From Pelovirga terrestris (GTDB taxonomy: Bacteria; Desulfobacterota; Desulfuromonadia; Desulfuromonadales; Geopsychrobacteraceae), in the NCBI RefSeq assembly GCF_014773365.1, contig NZ_JACWUN010000016.1:1-64000 (forward strand): a stretch of DNA of 64,000 nucleotides, read 5' to 3'. Both the position numbers and the translations under genes were made by a program. Positions within the stretch are counted from its first letter, which is position 1, and each line of letters starts with the position of its first letter. Shown piece by piece: positions 26,777 through 35,459 of this stretch. The notes beneath the pieces were generated by a model that was not told the origin of the DNA, searched no databases, and was given only the letters and a program-made list of their open reading frames with translations.

Positions 26777-29215
26777 TTAGGTCAGGGGAATAATCTGATC
26801 GGTAATTTCGGTAAAAGCGACATCATGGCTGATCAAAAACAACTGATCGTACCAGTGTTCGGTGACCTCTTCCTTACCGACATCAATAGCCCTGAAGGCG
26901 TGGGCCAGGTTTTCCCGGCGGGTGACATCGAGGTTGGACGTTGGTTCGTCAAAGAAAGCAATACGGGCGCCGATCGTCTGCAACATGGCCAAACGCAGAG
27001 CCACCACGGCACTCATGATCTGACCGCCCGAGAGCTGATCATCGGCTCGTTCACGCAGATCATCATCGACCATATCGCGTAGCACAATCTGATAGTTGTC
27101 ACCCCAGGCCAGCTCCTCATCGACTTCGGAGATGATTCGATAGATTCGATTGGCGCGCTGGCTGATTTCCTCCCGGAAGCGTTCAGAGAGGTGCCCGGAG
27201 ACATTCCGAAACACCCGGTTACGCAGGAATTTGACCAGTTCATCCTTCTCCTTATAGGTTGTAATCTGACCCCGTTTGGCGGTGATTTCCCCTTCAATGT
27301 TCCTGAGCTTGTCGACCTCAACGGCAAGACGAGCGACATCTACGACCAGTCCCTTTATCTTCTGGCCGAGGGCGCTGACCCCACCCCAGAGGGTCTCTTT
27401 CTGCCGGCGCAGCCTTTCATGTTCGGCGGCATCATACTCCCTAACCGCCTCACTGAAGGCCGTTTCTTTTGCCGCCAGATCATCCTGCAACTGCTTGAGA
27501 TGCTTGGTGAATTTTTCCAGATCAGTCCGGCGATGAGCCAGCTCATGCGCCTGCTGCTGATTGGCCAGATAACGATCACGATCTTCCTGGTAGTGTGCCT
27601 TGTTTTTCTCGGCCTCTTCAATATCTGATTGTAACCGGCGGTAGGTATCCAACACCTTTTGTTTTTCATCGAGTTGCTGCTGCGCGGCGGTTTGTTCCTG
27701 TTGCCATCCCGCCAGACTTGCAGCCTTGAGCTCGTTTACTGTGCGACGTTCCGCCAGCTTGACCAGCTGCGAATCCAGCCCTTCCAGTCTGACCGCAACC
27801 GCCTTGAGCTGATCGTTGGCATCACTGGCCGTCTTCTCTTCCCGTTCGAGCCTGAGAACGTCGTCCTGAAGACTTTGGCGCTCCTGGTCAAGTCGAGAGA
27901 ACTTGGCTGAGAACAGATCGGCTGGAGGGCTTGTGGCGATATTGAGACAGGGCTCCTGGAAGAAAGGGCATACCCCCTCAGCAAGTTTTTCGCTCCCCTC
28001 CTCCAGTGCCACCCGGCGTCCTTCGAGTAGCCCAAGCTGCTTGCGCACCCCTTCGAGGTTCACCTGGATGGCAGGCAGTCGCTGCGCCAGGGCCTTTTGC
28101 TGATCATCGAGGGACAGCGCCTTCCGGCTTGCGGTCAGCGCCTGTTCTTCGGCAGCCAGTTCTTCGCGAGTTCGTTGGGTCGTAAGGGTCTCAATCTTTA
28201 ACCGTTCGGTTAACCTGGCAAGCTGGTTTTTGAGATCAGCGGCTTCGTGTTCCTGTTGCCGCTGAATCTTGACCTTCTCCCGCAGTTCATTCAGCTGCTT
28301 CTCGACCTGTTCGTAGGCTTTTTTGCCGGGGGTGGTCTCTGCGATGATCTTGTGAGCTTTTTCCGCCTCGTCGACCAACAGCTTCTGCTTGCCGATCATC
28401 TCGTTACCGTTACTGATCCGTTCCTTGAGGTTTTCGACCTCTTTTTCAAGCCCCTTGATATCCTTTTCACGCTGATCCACCGTAAGGAGAACCCCTTCAA
28501 GGTCGTTGAGCTGTTGCTGCTGCAACGCCAGTTCCTGCTCGGCCTGCACCAGATCCTGCTGCGCCGCTTGATGTTCCTCCCTTTTTGCCGGCAGCTCAGC
28601 CACCTGGCTTTGAAGCGGGGCGATAGCGCTTTCCAGGGCCTCCACCCTGGCGTTGATGGCACTGGTCAAGGCCTTGGTCTCGTTGAAGGTCTTACGCCAG
28701 GTATCAATGCCGAGAATCTCGTCAAACTTGTCACGCCGCCGGGAGGGCTGTTTGATGACAAAAGGACCAAGGAAGTCGTGCTGGAATGGGCCGATCACCA
28801 GTTCAAACTGTTCTGCCAGCGACCGGACCGATCTCAGCTCCAACAACTCCTTGAGGCGCCCTTCAGTCTCTTTACTGTCTTTGTGTTCCTCCACTTCAAA
28901 AACGCCTCCGACCTCTTTGGCCAGGAGCCACTTAGACGGCGCACCGACGGTGCGGCTGACACGATAGCGTTCGGCAGCCGCGCTTTGAAAGACAACGGCA
29001 ATTTCTCCCCGCCTGGCCCCGATGGTCACAAAGCGCTCGACATTGCCGACAAAGCTTTGCGCATCGACCCCGAAAAGGGTATAACCGATCGCTTCAAAGA
29101 TGGTGCTTTTGCCCACCCCATTGGGACCGGAAAGGACGTTGATACCGGAGGAGAAGGTCAGCTCGGTGTCGCGGTGCGACTTGATATTTTTAAGATGGAT
29201 GGAGAGAATCTGCAT
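26777..29215 (-). CDS. SbcC/Rad50-like DNA-repair ATPase
   Basis: An 812-residue SMC-like ATPase. Walker A GPNGVGKSTIFEAIGYTLFG lies near residue 31; long coiled coils fill the middle; the C-terminal lobe has the ABC signature LSGGQ (about 727) and Walker B AFFDEPTSNLD. At the apex (about residues 408-416) is CPFFQEPC, in the place of the Rad50 zinc hook but with six residues between the cysteines instead of two. With SbcD it would open and trim DNA ends or hairpins. It overlaps the SbcD-like gene by one base. Shorter than E. coli SbcC (1048 residues). Confidence 0.8.
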   Translation of the reverse strand: MQILSIHLKNIKSHRDTELTFSSGINVLSGPNGVGKSTIFEAIGYTLFGVDAQSFVGNVERFVTIGARRGEIAVVFQSAAAERYRVSRTVGAPSKWLLAKEVGGVFEVEEHKDSKETEGRLKELLELRSVRSLAEQFELVIGPFQHDFLGPFVIKQPSRRRDKFDEILGIDTWRKTFNETKALTSAINARVEALESAIAPLQSQVAELPAKREEHQAAQQDLVQAEQELALQQQQLNDLEGVLLTVDQREKDIKGLEKEVENLKERISNGNEMIGKQKLLVDEAEKAHKIIAETTPGKKAYEQVEKQLNELREKVKIQRQQEHEAADLKNQLARLTERLKIETLTTQRTREELAAEEQALTASRKALSLDDQQKALAQRLPAIQVNLEGVRKQLGLLEGRRVALEEGSEKLAEGVCPFFQEPCLNIATSPPADLFSAKFSRLDQERQSLQDDVLRLEREEKTASDANDQLKAVAVRLEGLDSQLVKLAERRTVNELKAASLAGWQQEQTAAQQQLDEKQKVLDTYRRLQSDIEEAEKNKAHYQEDRDRYLANQQQAHELAHRRTDLEKFTKHLKQLQDDLAAKETAFSEAVREYDAAEHERLRRQKETLWGGVSALGQKIKGLVVDVARLAVEVDKLRNIEGEITAKRGQITTYKEKDELVKFLRNRVFRNVSGHLSERFREEISQRANRIYRIISEVDEELAWGDNYQIVLRDMVDDDLRERADDQLSGGQIMSAVVALRLAMLQTIGARIAFFDEPTSNLDVTRRENLAHAFRAIDVGKEEVTEHWYDQLFLISHDVAFTEITDQIIPLT

Positions 29216-30462
29216 CAGTTGCCCTCCGGATCAAGCAGGGCCAGCAATTCATCACCGTCGACATCACCTTTCTGCACCGCATTCTTCAGGGCGATGGCGA
29301 GCCTAATCAGCTCTTCCTCACGCCCCTGGTATTCGCTGCCGGACGTGATCAGACCATGCAGAACCTCCTGTTCGATCTCTTCCAAGCTTTTATTGACTCC
29401 GTTCACCTCGTCGGAGCTGCTGACGAGGGAGAGATGGTTCTTGATCTCGACATGCAATGGGGCGACCAATTCTTCCAGCACCAATTTTAACCGTTCACGC
29501 CCCAACTCAAAGGGATGAAACCCGACGCGACCCACCAGCTTTAACTCGAGCAGCGGTTGACGTTCATCACCGGAATGGTTAACCCTGGCGACAATCTGTT
29601 CGCAGACCCCGGCGAGGGCCTGATTAACATTCTCCGCTCCGCCCAGATCAATCGTTTCAACCAGCATCGGGCGCGGCGAGGTGTTTCTGAAGGTGGGGAT
29701 AAACTCGCCGTTCTCGAACGAGACATGGTAGTACCCCTTAGGGTACTTCTCTTCACCAAAATTGACACGTTCAGGAGATCCGGGATTAAAGGCGTATGGC
29801 TTGCCCCCTGCAGTTTCGATGACATAGGGCTTGTGACCGTGACCGAGGGCGACATAGCCGAACCTTTCGGCCAGAGGAAGAGCCTCTTCCAGTTTCATGT
29901 TACCGATCTCGACCGGGGAATATTTCCAGATGCCGACATGGAAAAGCAGCAGGTTGTTCACGGTAGTAACCGCAGTGCAGATCCGCTCCACATGATGACC
30001 GGCCTGGGCACCGATATAGCCAAGACCATAAATATTGACCCCGTCAATCTCGATATGCCCGCCCATACCGGTCGTTTCATCGAAGGGATCGAAACGGTAG
30101 GCGCCATCAGCGGTGCGCGCAGGCCGCAGCAGCTTGATGTAGCCCATCTGCGACAAGGCTTCCATCCACGAAATATTATCGCGGCGGTGAATCCAGTCGT
30201 GGTTACCTTCGATGGCGATACAGGGGATGCCGGCATCCTTAAGGGGCTGAAGGGTTTCAATGGTGCGGGCAAAGGTTTTCGGCAGAATCTGACCGACATG
30301 GAACAGATCGCCACCAATCACCAGCGCATCGACCTGCTCGGTGATGGTGTCGGCACAAATACCCGCCAAACAGGCAAAGAAGTCGTCGTAACGTACACTC
30401 TCAGCGGGAGAATTTCGGTAACTTTTCCCCAGGTGAATATCGGATGTGTGGATAAATTTCAT
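29215..30462 (-). CDS. SbcD/Mre11-like DNA-repair phosphoesterase
   Basis: A 415-residue calcineurin-like nuclease. Metal ligands appear in order: FIHTSDIHLGKSY, VIGGDLFHVG, IEGNHDW, LLFHVGIW and ALGHGHKP. The C-terminal part (about residues 300-415) is the Mre11/SbcD capping and ATPase-binding region. The start at 30462 precedes the conserved first strand; a 5' extension to 30495 is in frame but lacks a ribosome site. It is followed by the SbcC-like gene with a TGATG overlap, giving the standard nuclease-ATPase pair. Confidence 0.85.
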   Translation of the reverse strand: MKFIHTSDIHLGKSYRNSPAESVRYDDFFACLAGICADTITEQVDALVIGGDLFHVGQILPKTFARTIETLQPLKDAGIPCIAIEGNHDWIHRRDNISWMEALSQMGYIKLLRPARTADGAYRFDPFDETTGMGGHIEIDGVNIYGLGYIGAQAGHHVERICTAVTTVNNLLLFHVGIWKYSPVEIGNMKLEEALPLAERFGYVALGHGHKPYVIETAGGKPYAFNPGSPERVNFGEEKYPKGYYHVSFENGEFIPTFRNTSPRPMLVETIDLGGAENVNQALAGVCEQIVARVNHSGDERQPLLELKLVGRVGFHPFELGRERLKLVLEELVAPLHVEIKNHLSLVSSSDEVNGVNKSLEEIEQEVLHGLITSGSEYQGREEELIRLAIALKNAVQKGDVDGDELLALLDPEGN

Positions 30463-30639
30463 GGTACCTGCAGCGTGGTAAGAGGGGATCCTCATCAGAA
30501 AGGCAGGGTATCATCTGCCCGCTACTGGTGCAATTCATTGCTGAACGCGCACACTTGAAAGTCCTTTCTAACCAAACAACGATTTAATACAAGGACTGCG
30601 GTTAGATCTTGCGATCGTGAAAGGATTTTTCATTAAAAC

Positions 30640-30668
30640 TTGATCTTGCGTAAAAAACCCGTTATTCT
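30640..30668 (+). promoter_or_regulatory. Probable sigma-70 promoter of the cytochrome gene
   Basis: TTGATC and TATTCT are separated by exactly 17 bp, each matching four of six consensus positions, in an AT-rich stretch 55 bp before the start codon. Confidence 0.5.
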
Positions 30669-30722
30669 ACGTACAATTATTTTATTGAAGTTCATTTTTA
30701 TCAACTGAAAAGGAGAGAATGC

Positions 30723-31214
30723 ATGTTGAAAAGAAAAATTTTGCTGTTGGCTACCGTTGCGAGTTTTATCACCCTGGGCTTTTCCGGTCTTGTTATCGCC
30801 GCCGGTCACGGCTCAGCCCCCACCTGGAGAAACGCCATTGCGCCCATGGTAGAGGCAAAATGTGCCATGTGCCATGGGGACCATGCTCCCGAGGTCAACG
30901 AATGGAACCTGCTCGGTGAGGAACGCAAAACCACTGCCCCGCGCATGAACACCTACCCCCATTTCATGAGCTTTGTCGTCTGGCCGGAAACCGGCGCCAT
31001 GATGAGACGCCTTGACGATGGCAGCGCATCCGGCGGCAAACCCGGCAATATGTATCAATACTTAGGCAGCAATGATGAGGAACGCGCCAAAAACCTGCAG
31101 ACCATCAAAACATGGATGGGTGAAGGTGCCTGGAATCTGAATCGCTTTAATGCCAGGGGCGACACTCCGGGAATCAGCAAGGAACAACTGGCCAAGATTA
31201 AAGCTCCCTACTAA
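30723..31214 (+). CDS. Small monoheme c-type cytochrome
   Basis: 163 residues with a signal peptide (MLKRK start, hydrophobic core, cleavage near VIAAG). One haem-binding site, CAMCH, lies near residue 47. The rest (MNTYPHFMSFVVWPETGAMM, then GKPGNMYQYLG and WMGEGAWNLNRFN) is Met- and Trp-rich and offers axial Met candidates. It resembles small periplasmic cytochromes of Desulfuromonadales; its redox partner is unknown. AAAGGAGAG precedes the start, and a strong hairpin follows, so it is monocistronic. Confidence 0.85.
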   Translation: MLKRKILLLATVASFITLGFSGLVIAAGHGSAPTWRNAIAPMVEAKCAMCHGDHAPEVNEWNLLGEERKTTAPRMNTYPHFMSFVVWPETGAMMRRLDDGSASGGKPGNMYQYLGSNDEERAKNLQTIKTWMGEGAWNLNRFNARGDTPGISKEQLAKIKAPY

Positions 31215-31269
31215 CCAACAAAGCAATTGCCTGACCTGCGTCAGACCGACCTAGATCAACATTAATACA

Positions 31270-31310
31270 TAAACAACAGCCACCCTGATGTTAACGGTGG
31301 CTGTTGTTTA
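31270..31310. terminator. Bidirectional hairpin terminator between the cytochrome gene and darP
   Basis: A perfect 15-bp stem (arms 31270-31284 and 31296-31310) with an 11-nt loop, AT-rich at its base (TAAACAAC/GTTGTTTA). It sits between two convergent genes and can serve both. Confidence 0.75.
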
Positions 31311-31348
31311 TAGGCAAAAAAACCATATAGCCGGCAATTAAATACTGA

Positions 31349-31846
31349 TCAGGCCATCCCTTCCCGCAGCCGCTTGAAAATGTCGCGATAAGCGCGCTTG
31401 TCACCATGCTGATGAACGGAGTGTGCCAGGCGCCTGATGGTTTTCACATCAAGATGCGGTGCTCGATCCTGCAGCTCCAAAAAAGCCTGATCAAACTGCT
31501 GTGGATCACAAAGACGATCACGCATCTGTTCTAAAGAATGAAACTGCTTTTTGTCGCTGCGATCAACCTGATCCATCCCCTCCAGCTGTACCCTTAGGGA
31601 TTCAACGGCATCGGGATCTTCCCGCAACAACCCCGCCAGATATTTCAATTGCCGTTTGTGTGATCCGCGGCCGCCGGTCTGGCGCACCGTCTGGGCTTCG
31701 GCAACAATCTCAGTGGGCAGGTCAATGCGTCCGAAGCGATTATCCGACAACTCACACAGCTGCCCGGCCAGCTCGGCAATCTGCTGTGCCTGCTGTTTCT
31801 TCTTGGTTCTGCTCAAGGGCAGATCGTCGTTAACAGCCATCATCAT
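31349..31846 (-). CDS. darP: Ribosome-associated protein DarP (YjgA, DUF615)
   Basis: A 165-residue basic, helical protein. LSRTKKKQQAQQIAELAGQL at the N-terminus, the GRGSHKRQLKYLAGLLR segment and the C-terminal RRLAHSVHQHGDKRAYRDIFKRL fit the YjgA family, which assists late 50S subunit assembly near the peptidyl-transferase centre. Three consecutive ATG codons (31846, 31843, 31840) are possible starts. Convergent with the cytochrome gene. Confidence 0.85.
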   Translation of the reverse strand: MMMAVNDDLPLSRTKKKQQAQQIAELAGQLCELSDNRFGRIDLPTEIVAEAQTVRQTGGRGSHKRQLKYLAGLLREDPDAVESLRVQLEGMDQVDRSDKKQFHSLEQMRDRLCDPQQFDQAFLELQDRAPHLDVKTIRRLAHSVHQHGDKRAYRDIFKRLREGMA

Positions 31847-32001
31847 TTAATTTCCCGTTCACAGTAAAAGGCATTTCCGGCAAACTACTGCGCGTCCCAA
31901 GCACAAGTCAACGCTTGTTGCGAGCATGCTGGTTGTTTTGGCAACACTGAAGAGTTTTTGCTATGATGTCCTGCCGATATCACTAATATGGAGCCCAAAA
32001 A

Positions 32002-32568
32002 ATGGATTATGGTATTTCCCGCGCACGCGCTCTTGACCTGCTGAAGCAATATGTCAACCAACCCAACCTGCGCAACCACAGCCTGGCCTCTGAGGCGGTG
32101 ATGGGCAAACTGGCTCGCCATCTGGGCGCTGATGAAACCCTGTGGCGCCTGACCGGTCTGCTGCACGACCTGGACGCCGAACTGACCAAGGACGACATGC
32201 ACCGTCATACCCATGAAACAGCCCGCATCCTGCGCGAAGAAGGGGTTACCGAAGAGATCATCGAGGCCATCTGCCTGCACAATGAACATGCTCATGAGCA
32301 ACGGCGCAGCCAGCCGCTCCACCACGCCCTTGCTGCCGCAGAAACCATCACCGGCCTGATCACCGCTACCGCCCTGGTCTATCCTGACAAAAAACTGGCC
32401 GGCGTCAAACCCAAATCGGTCCGCAAACGCTTCAAGGAAAAACTCTTTGCTGCGGGAGCTAACCGGGACATCATCAGCGAGTGTGAAAAAATCGGCGTCA
32501 GCATCCCGGATTTTTGTGACTTAAGTCTCGAAGCCATGCAGGACATAGCCCCTGAGCTGGGATTGTAA
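32002..32568 (+). CDS. HD-domain phosphohydrolase
   Basis: 188 residues. An HD-type metal site is visible as LRNHSLASEAVMG (His), TGLLHDLDAE (His-Asp) and then RHTHETARILREEG, followed by HNEHAHEQ. This matches the HDIG-like subgroup annotated as hydrolases; the substrate is not predictable. The C-terminal third is basic (KPKSVRKRFKEK). It lies 21 bp before larB and probably shares its transcript. Confidence 0.8.
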   Translation: MDYGISRARALDLLKQYVNQPNLRNHSLASEAVMGKLARHLGADETLWRLTGLLHDLDAELTKDDMHRHTHETARILREEGVTEEIIEAICLHNEHAHEQRRSQPLHHALAAAETITGLITATALVYPDKKLAGVKPKSVRKRFKEKLFAAGANRDIISECEKIGVSIPDFCDLSLEAMQDIAPELGL

Positions 32569-32589
32569 CCCCCGGCAGAAACTATTTCT

Positions 32590-33345
32590 ATGAATCAGAA
32601 CCAATTGACCACCCTGCTGGAGCAACTTGTTTCCGGCAATCTCAGTGTCAGCGATGCGGTCAACCAGCTTAAGCATCTGCCGTACGAAGATCTGGGCGTT
32701 GCCCGCATTGATCATCACCGCGAGTTACGCCAGGGCGTGGCCGAAATCATCCTCGGTCAGAGCAAAACCCTCGATCAGTTGAGCACTATCATCACCGCCC
32801 TGGATGATAGACAACGCAATGTTCTGGTCACCCGCCTTGATCAGCATAAAGGAGAAACCCTGACCCGGCAGTTTCCTGGCGGAGAATACGATGAACTGGC
32901 CCGCACCTTCTGCCTGGTCCATCAGCCTGCCGTCAACCAGGGGCGAGGCAAGATTCTGGTCATCTGTGCCGGCACTTCAGACCTGCCGGTAGCCCGGGAG
33001 GCGGTCATCACCGCACGCATGCTTGGTAACGACGTGGAAGAACTGGTTGATGTCGGGGTGGCCGGTATCCACCGGTTGCTGAGCTGTCAGGAACAGCTGC
33101 ATCAGGCCGCAGTAGTGATTGTCGTTGCCGGAATGGAAGGGGCGCTGCCTTCGGTGGTCGGCGGCCTGGTGGCAGTACCAGTCATTGCGGTGCCGACATC
33201 GGTCGGTTACGGTGCCGCCTTTGGCGGCGTTGCCGCCCTGCTCGGCATGCTCAACTCCTGTGCCTCCGGCGTCACCGTGGTCAACATCGACAACGGCTTT
33301 GGCGCCGCCTTTGCTGCCAACCGTATTAATCGGACAAAGAGCTGA
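32590..33345 (+). CDS. larB: Nickel-pincer cofactor biosynthesis protein LarB
   Basis: 251 residues, close to the usual LarB length. LarB carboxylates and hydrolyses nicotinic acid adenine dinucleotide, the first step of the nickel-pincer cofactor of lactate racemase. The N-terminal helical part is followed by a PurE-like domain: ILVICAGTSDLPVAREA, DVGVAGIHRLL, VVIVVAGMEGALPSVVGGL and VIAVPTSVGYGAAFGG. LarC, the later enzyme, lies 8.4 kb away at 41802 on the same strand, with the restriction island between. Confidence 0.92.
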   Translation: MNQNQLTTLLEQLVSGNLSVSDAVNQLKHLPYEDLGVARIDHHRELRQGVAEIILGQSKTLDQLSTIITALDDRQRNVLVTRLDQHKGETLTRQFPGGEYDELARTFCLVHQPAVNQGRGKILVICAGTSDLPVAREAVITARMLGNDVEELVDVGVAGIHRLLSCQEQLHQAAVVIVVAGMEGALPSVVGGLVAVPVIAVPTSVGYGAAFGGVAALLGMLNSCASGVTVVNIDNGFGAAFAANRINRTKS

Positions 33346-33375
33346 TGCTTATCTCCCAGTAACTGTTGGGTATCT

Positions 33376-33427
33376 CTGCAGGAGCCGCTTTAACGACGAT
33401 CATCGTGCCTGAAGACGACTCCTGCAG
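33376..33427 (+). other. Palindrome after larB
   Basis: CTGCAGGAG (33376-33384) pairs perfectly with CTCCTGCAG (33419-33427) around a 34-nt interval. It sits just ahead of a terminator-like hairpin in the 192-bp gap between larB and hsdM. Confidence 0.45.
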
Positions 33428-33458
33428 CGGTCTGATTTTTCGCCGTTAAACGTCGTAG

Positions 33459-33493
33459 ATCCCCGACGAGATCATTCGGGGATGACGTTTTTT
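33459..33493 (+). terminator. Probable terminator separating larB from the restriction island
   Basis: ATCCCCGA pairs perfectly with TCGGGGAT (9-nt loop), followed by GACG and six T residues. It may also be one end of a dispersed palindromic repeat. Confidence 0.6.
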
Positions 33494-33503
33494 GGACGAC
33501 AGA

Positions 33504-33514
33504 TGAATAGTTAC
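33504..33514 (-). repeat. Dispersed 11-bp motif GTAACTATTCA, copy 2
   Basis: Lies 24 bp before hsdM. On the minus strand it is followed within 20 bp by a GTCATC-type stretch and the palindromic hairpin, similar in layout to copy 3. Confidence 0.4.
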
Positions 33515-33537
33515 TGTTCAAATCAAGGAACAACACC

Positions 33538-35088
33538 ATGACAAGCACCCAACAACGCGCCGCCCTGCAACGCCAGATCTGGTCAATCGCCAATGATGTC
33601 CGTGGCTCAGTCGATGGCTGGGATTTTAAACAATACGTGCTTGGCACCCTCTTTTACCGCTTTATCAGCGAAAATTTTGCTGACTACATCGAAGCCGATG
33701 ACGACAGTATCAACTACGCCCAGCTCCCCGACAACGTCATCACCCCTGAGATCAAGGACGACGCCATCAAAACCAAGGGTTATTTCATCTACCCGAGCCA
33801 GTTGTTTGTCAATATCGTCAAACATGCTAACAACAACGACAGCTTGAACACCGATCTGGCCGCCATTTTTGCCGCCATTCAAGCTTCCGCCAACGGCTAC
33901 CCGTCGGAAGGGGACATCAAAGGCCTGTTTGCCGATTTCGACACCACCAGCAACCGCCTCGGCAATACCGTAAAGGATAAAAACACCCGCCTGGCCGCCG
34001 TGCTTAAAGGCGTAGCCGGGCTGAACTTCGGTGATTTTCATGGCAGCCAGATCGACCTGTTCGGCGATGCCTACGAATTCCTCATTTCCAATTACGCCGC
34101 CAATGCCGGCAAATCCGGTGGCGAGTTTTTCACCCCGCAACATGTCTCCAGACTGATCGCCCAGCTGGCCATGCACAAGCAAACCAACGTCAACAAGATT
34201 TACGACCCCGCCTGCGGTTCCGGGTCACTGCTGCTGCAAGCGAAAAAACATTTCGACGCCCACATCATCGAAGAGGGCTTCTACGGCCAGGAGATCAACC
34301 ACACCACCTACAACCTGGCGCGGATGAACATGTTTTTGCACAACATCAACTACGACAAGTTCAACATCCAGCTGGGCAACACCCTGATCGACCCGCATTT
34401 TAGTGATGAAAAACCCTTTGACGCCATCGTCTCCAATCCGCCCTACTCGGTGAAATGGATCGGCTCGGATGACCCGACCCTGATCAACGACGACCGTTTT
34501 GCCCCGGCTGGTGTCCTGGCGCCCAAATCCAAGGCCGATTTTGCCTTTGTGCTGCATGCGCTCAGCTACCTGTCCAGCAAGGGGCGCGCCGCCATCGTCT
34601 GCTTCCCCGGCATTTTCTATCGTGGCGGCGCCGAGCAGAAAATCCGCCAGTACCTGGTGGATAACAACTATGTGGAAACCGTCATCTCGCTGGCCCCCAA
34701 CCTGTTTTACGGCACCACCATCGCCGTGAATATCCTGGTGCTCGCCAAACACAAAACCGACACCACCACCCAGTTCATCGACGCCAGCGGTCTGTTCAAA
34801 AAGGAAACCAACAACAATCTCCTCACCGACACCCACATCGAGCAGATCATACAGGCCTTCGACAGCAAGGCAGATACTGACCACTTTGCTCGCGCTGTGC
34901 CCTTTGAAGAGATCGCCGCCAACGACTACAACCTGTCGGTCAGCAGCTATGTCGACGCCAAAGACACCCGCGAACAGGTCAACATCACCCAGCTCAATGC
35001 CGAACTGAAAACCACCGTCGCCAGAATCGAGCAACTGCGCTCAGAAATTGACTTGATCGTGGCAGAAATCGAAGGTGAATCTGTGTGA
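33538..35088 (+). CDS. hsdM: Type I restriction-modification DNA methyltransferase HsdM
   Basis: A 516-residue N6-adenine methyltransferase subunit. The N-terminal HsdM helical domain ([21 protein letters not shown]) is followed by [23 protein letters not shown] motif [13 protein letters not shown] (about residue 223) and catalytic NPPYSVKW (about 300). Length and motifs fit the EcoR124I (type IC) family. With HsdS it modifies host DNA; with HsdR the trimer cuts unmodified DNA. It is the first gene of the island and follows AAGGA. Confidence 0.94.
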   Translation: MTSTQQRAALQRQIWSIANDVRGSVDGWDFKQYVLGTLFYRFISENFADYIEADDDSINYAQLPDNVITPEIKDDAIKTKGYFIYPSQLFVNIVKHANNNDSLNTDLAAIFAAIQASANGYPSEGDIKGLFADFDTTSNRLGNTVKDKNTRLAAVLKGVAGLNFGDFHGSQIDLFGDAYEFLISNYAANAGKSGGEFFTPQHVSRLIAQLAMHKQTNVNKIYDPACGSGSLLLQAKKHFDAHIIEEGFYGQEINHTTYNLARMNMFLHNINYDKFNIQLGNTLIDPHFSDEKPFDAIVSNPPYSVKWIGSDDPTLINDDRFAPAGVLAPKSKADFAFVLHALSYLSSKGRAAIVCFPGIFYRGGAEQKIRQYLVDNNYVETVISLAPNLFYGTTIAVNILVLAKHKTDTTTQFIDASGLFKKETNNNLLTDTHIEQIIQAFDSKADTDHFARAVPFEEIAANDYNLSVSSYVDAKDTREQVNITQLNAELKTTVARIEQLRSEIDLIVAEIEGESV

Positions 35089-35173
35089 AAACACCTAAGC
35101 GCTTATCTTTTTCTTCGGCAATTATGGCGATTTCGCCACAATTAAAATCGTGGCAACACCAAGGAGCGTGCTG

Positions 35174-35458
35174 ATGGCCAAAAACAAAAAAATACAGGTG
35201 CAGGGCAGCGAAATATCCTTCTTTCAAATGGATCAGCAGGATTATATTTCGCTGACTGATATCGCCAAGCATAAGACGGATGACAGCAGTGCAACCATTG
35301 GCAATTGGATGCGCAACCGCAACACCATCGAGTTTCTTGGTATTTGGGAAACCTTGTACAACCCGAATTTCAAACCCCTCGAATTCGAGGGGTTTAGAAA
35401 ACAGGCTGGACTGAATGCCTTTACACTGTCGCCCCAGAAAAAACTGAGAAGGACTTGA
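35174..35458 (+). CDS. KilA-N domain protein, C-terminally truncated
   Basis: A 94-residue product with the start of a KilA-N DNA-binding domain: QDYISLTDIAKHK, IGNWMRNRNTIEFLGIWE and AGLNAFTLSPQK. In intact relatives of about 270 residues found in type I loci, the frame continues with a conserved Trp-rich helix. Here it turns into KLRRT and stops, so more than half of the protein is missing. It is probably a remnant, though the DNA-binding part could fold alone. The ribosome site AAGGAG is intact. The stop is 1 bp before the next ATG. Confidence 0.65.
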   Translation: MAKNKKIQVQGSEISFFQMDQQDYISLTDIAKHKTDDSSATIGNWMRNRNTIEFLGIWETLYNPNFKPLEFEGFRKQAGLNAFTLSPQKKLRRT

Positions 35459-35459
35459 A

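Noticed and set aside
29557-30558. Long plus-strand open frame of 333 codons opposite the SbcD-like gene
   Set aside because: Mirror of a well-supported phosphoesterase; no motifs and no ribosome site. Similar antisense frames at 22762-23712, 34225-35034 and 39740-40693 were dropped for the same reason.
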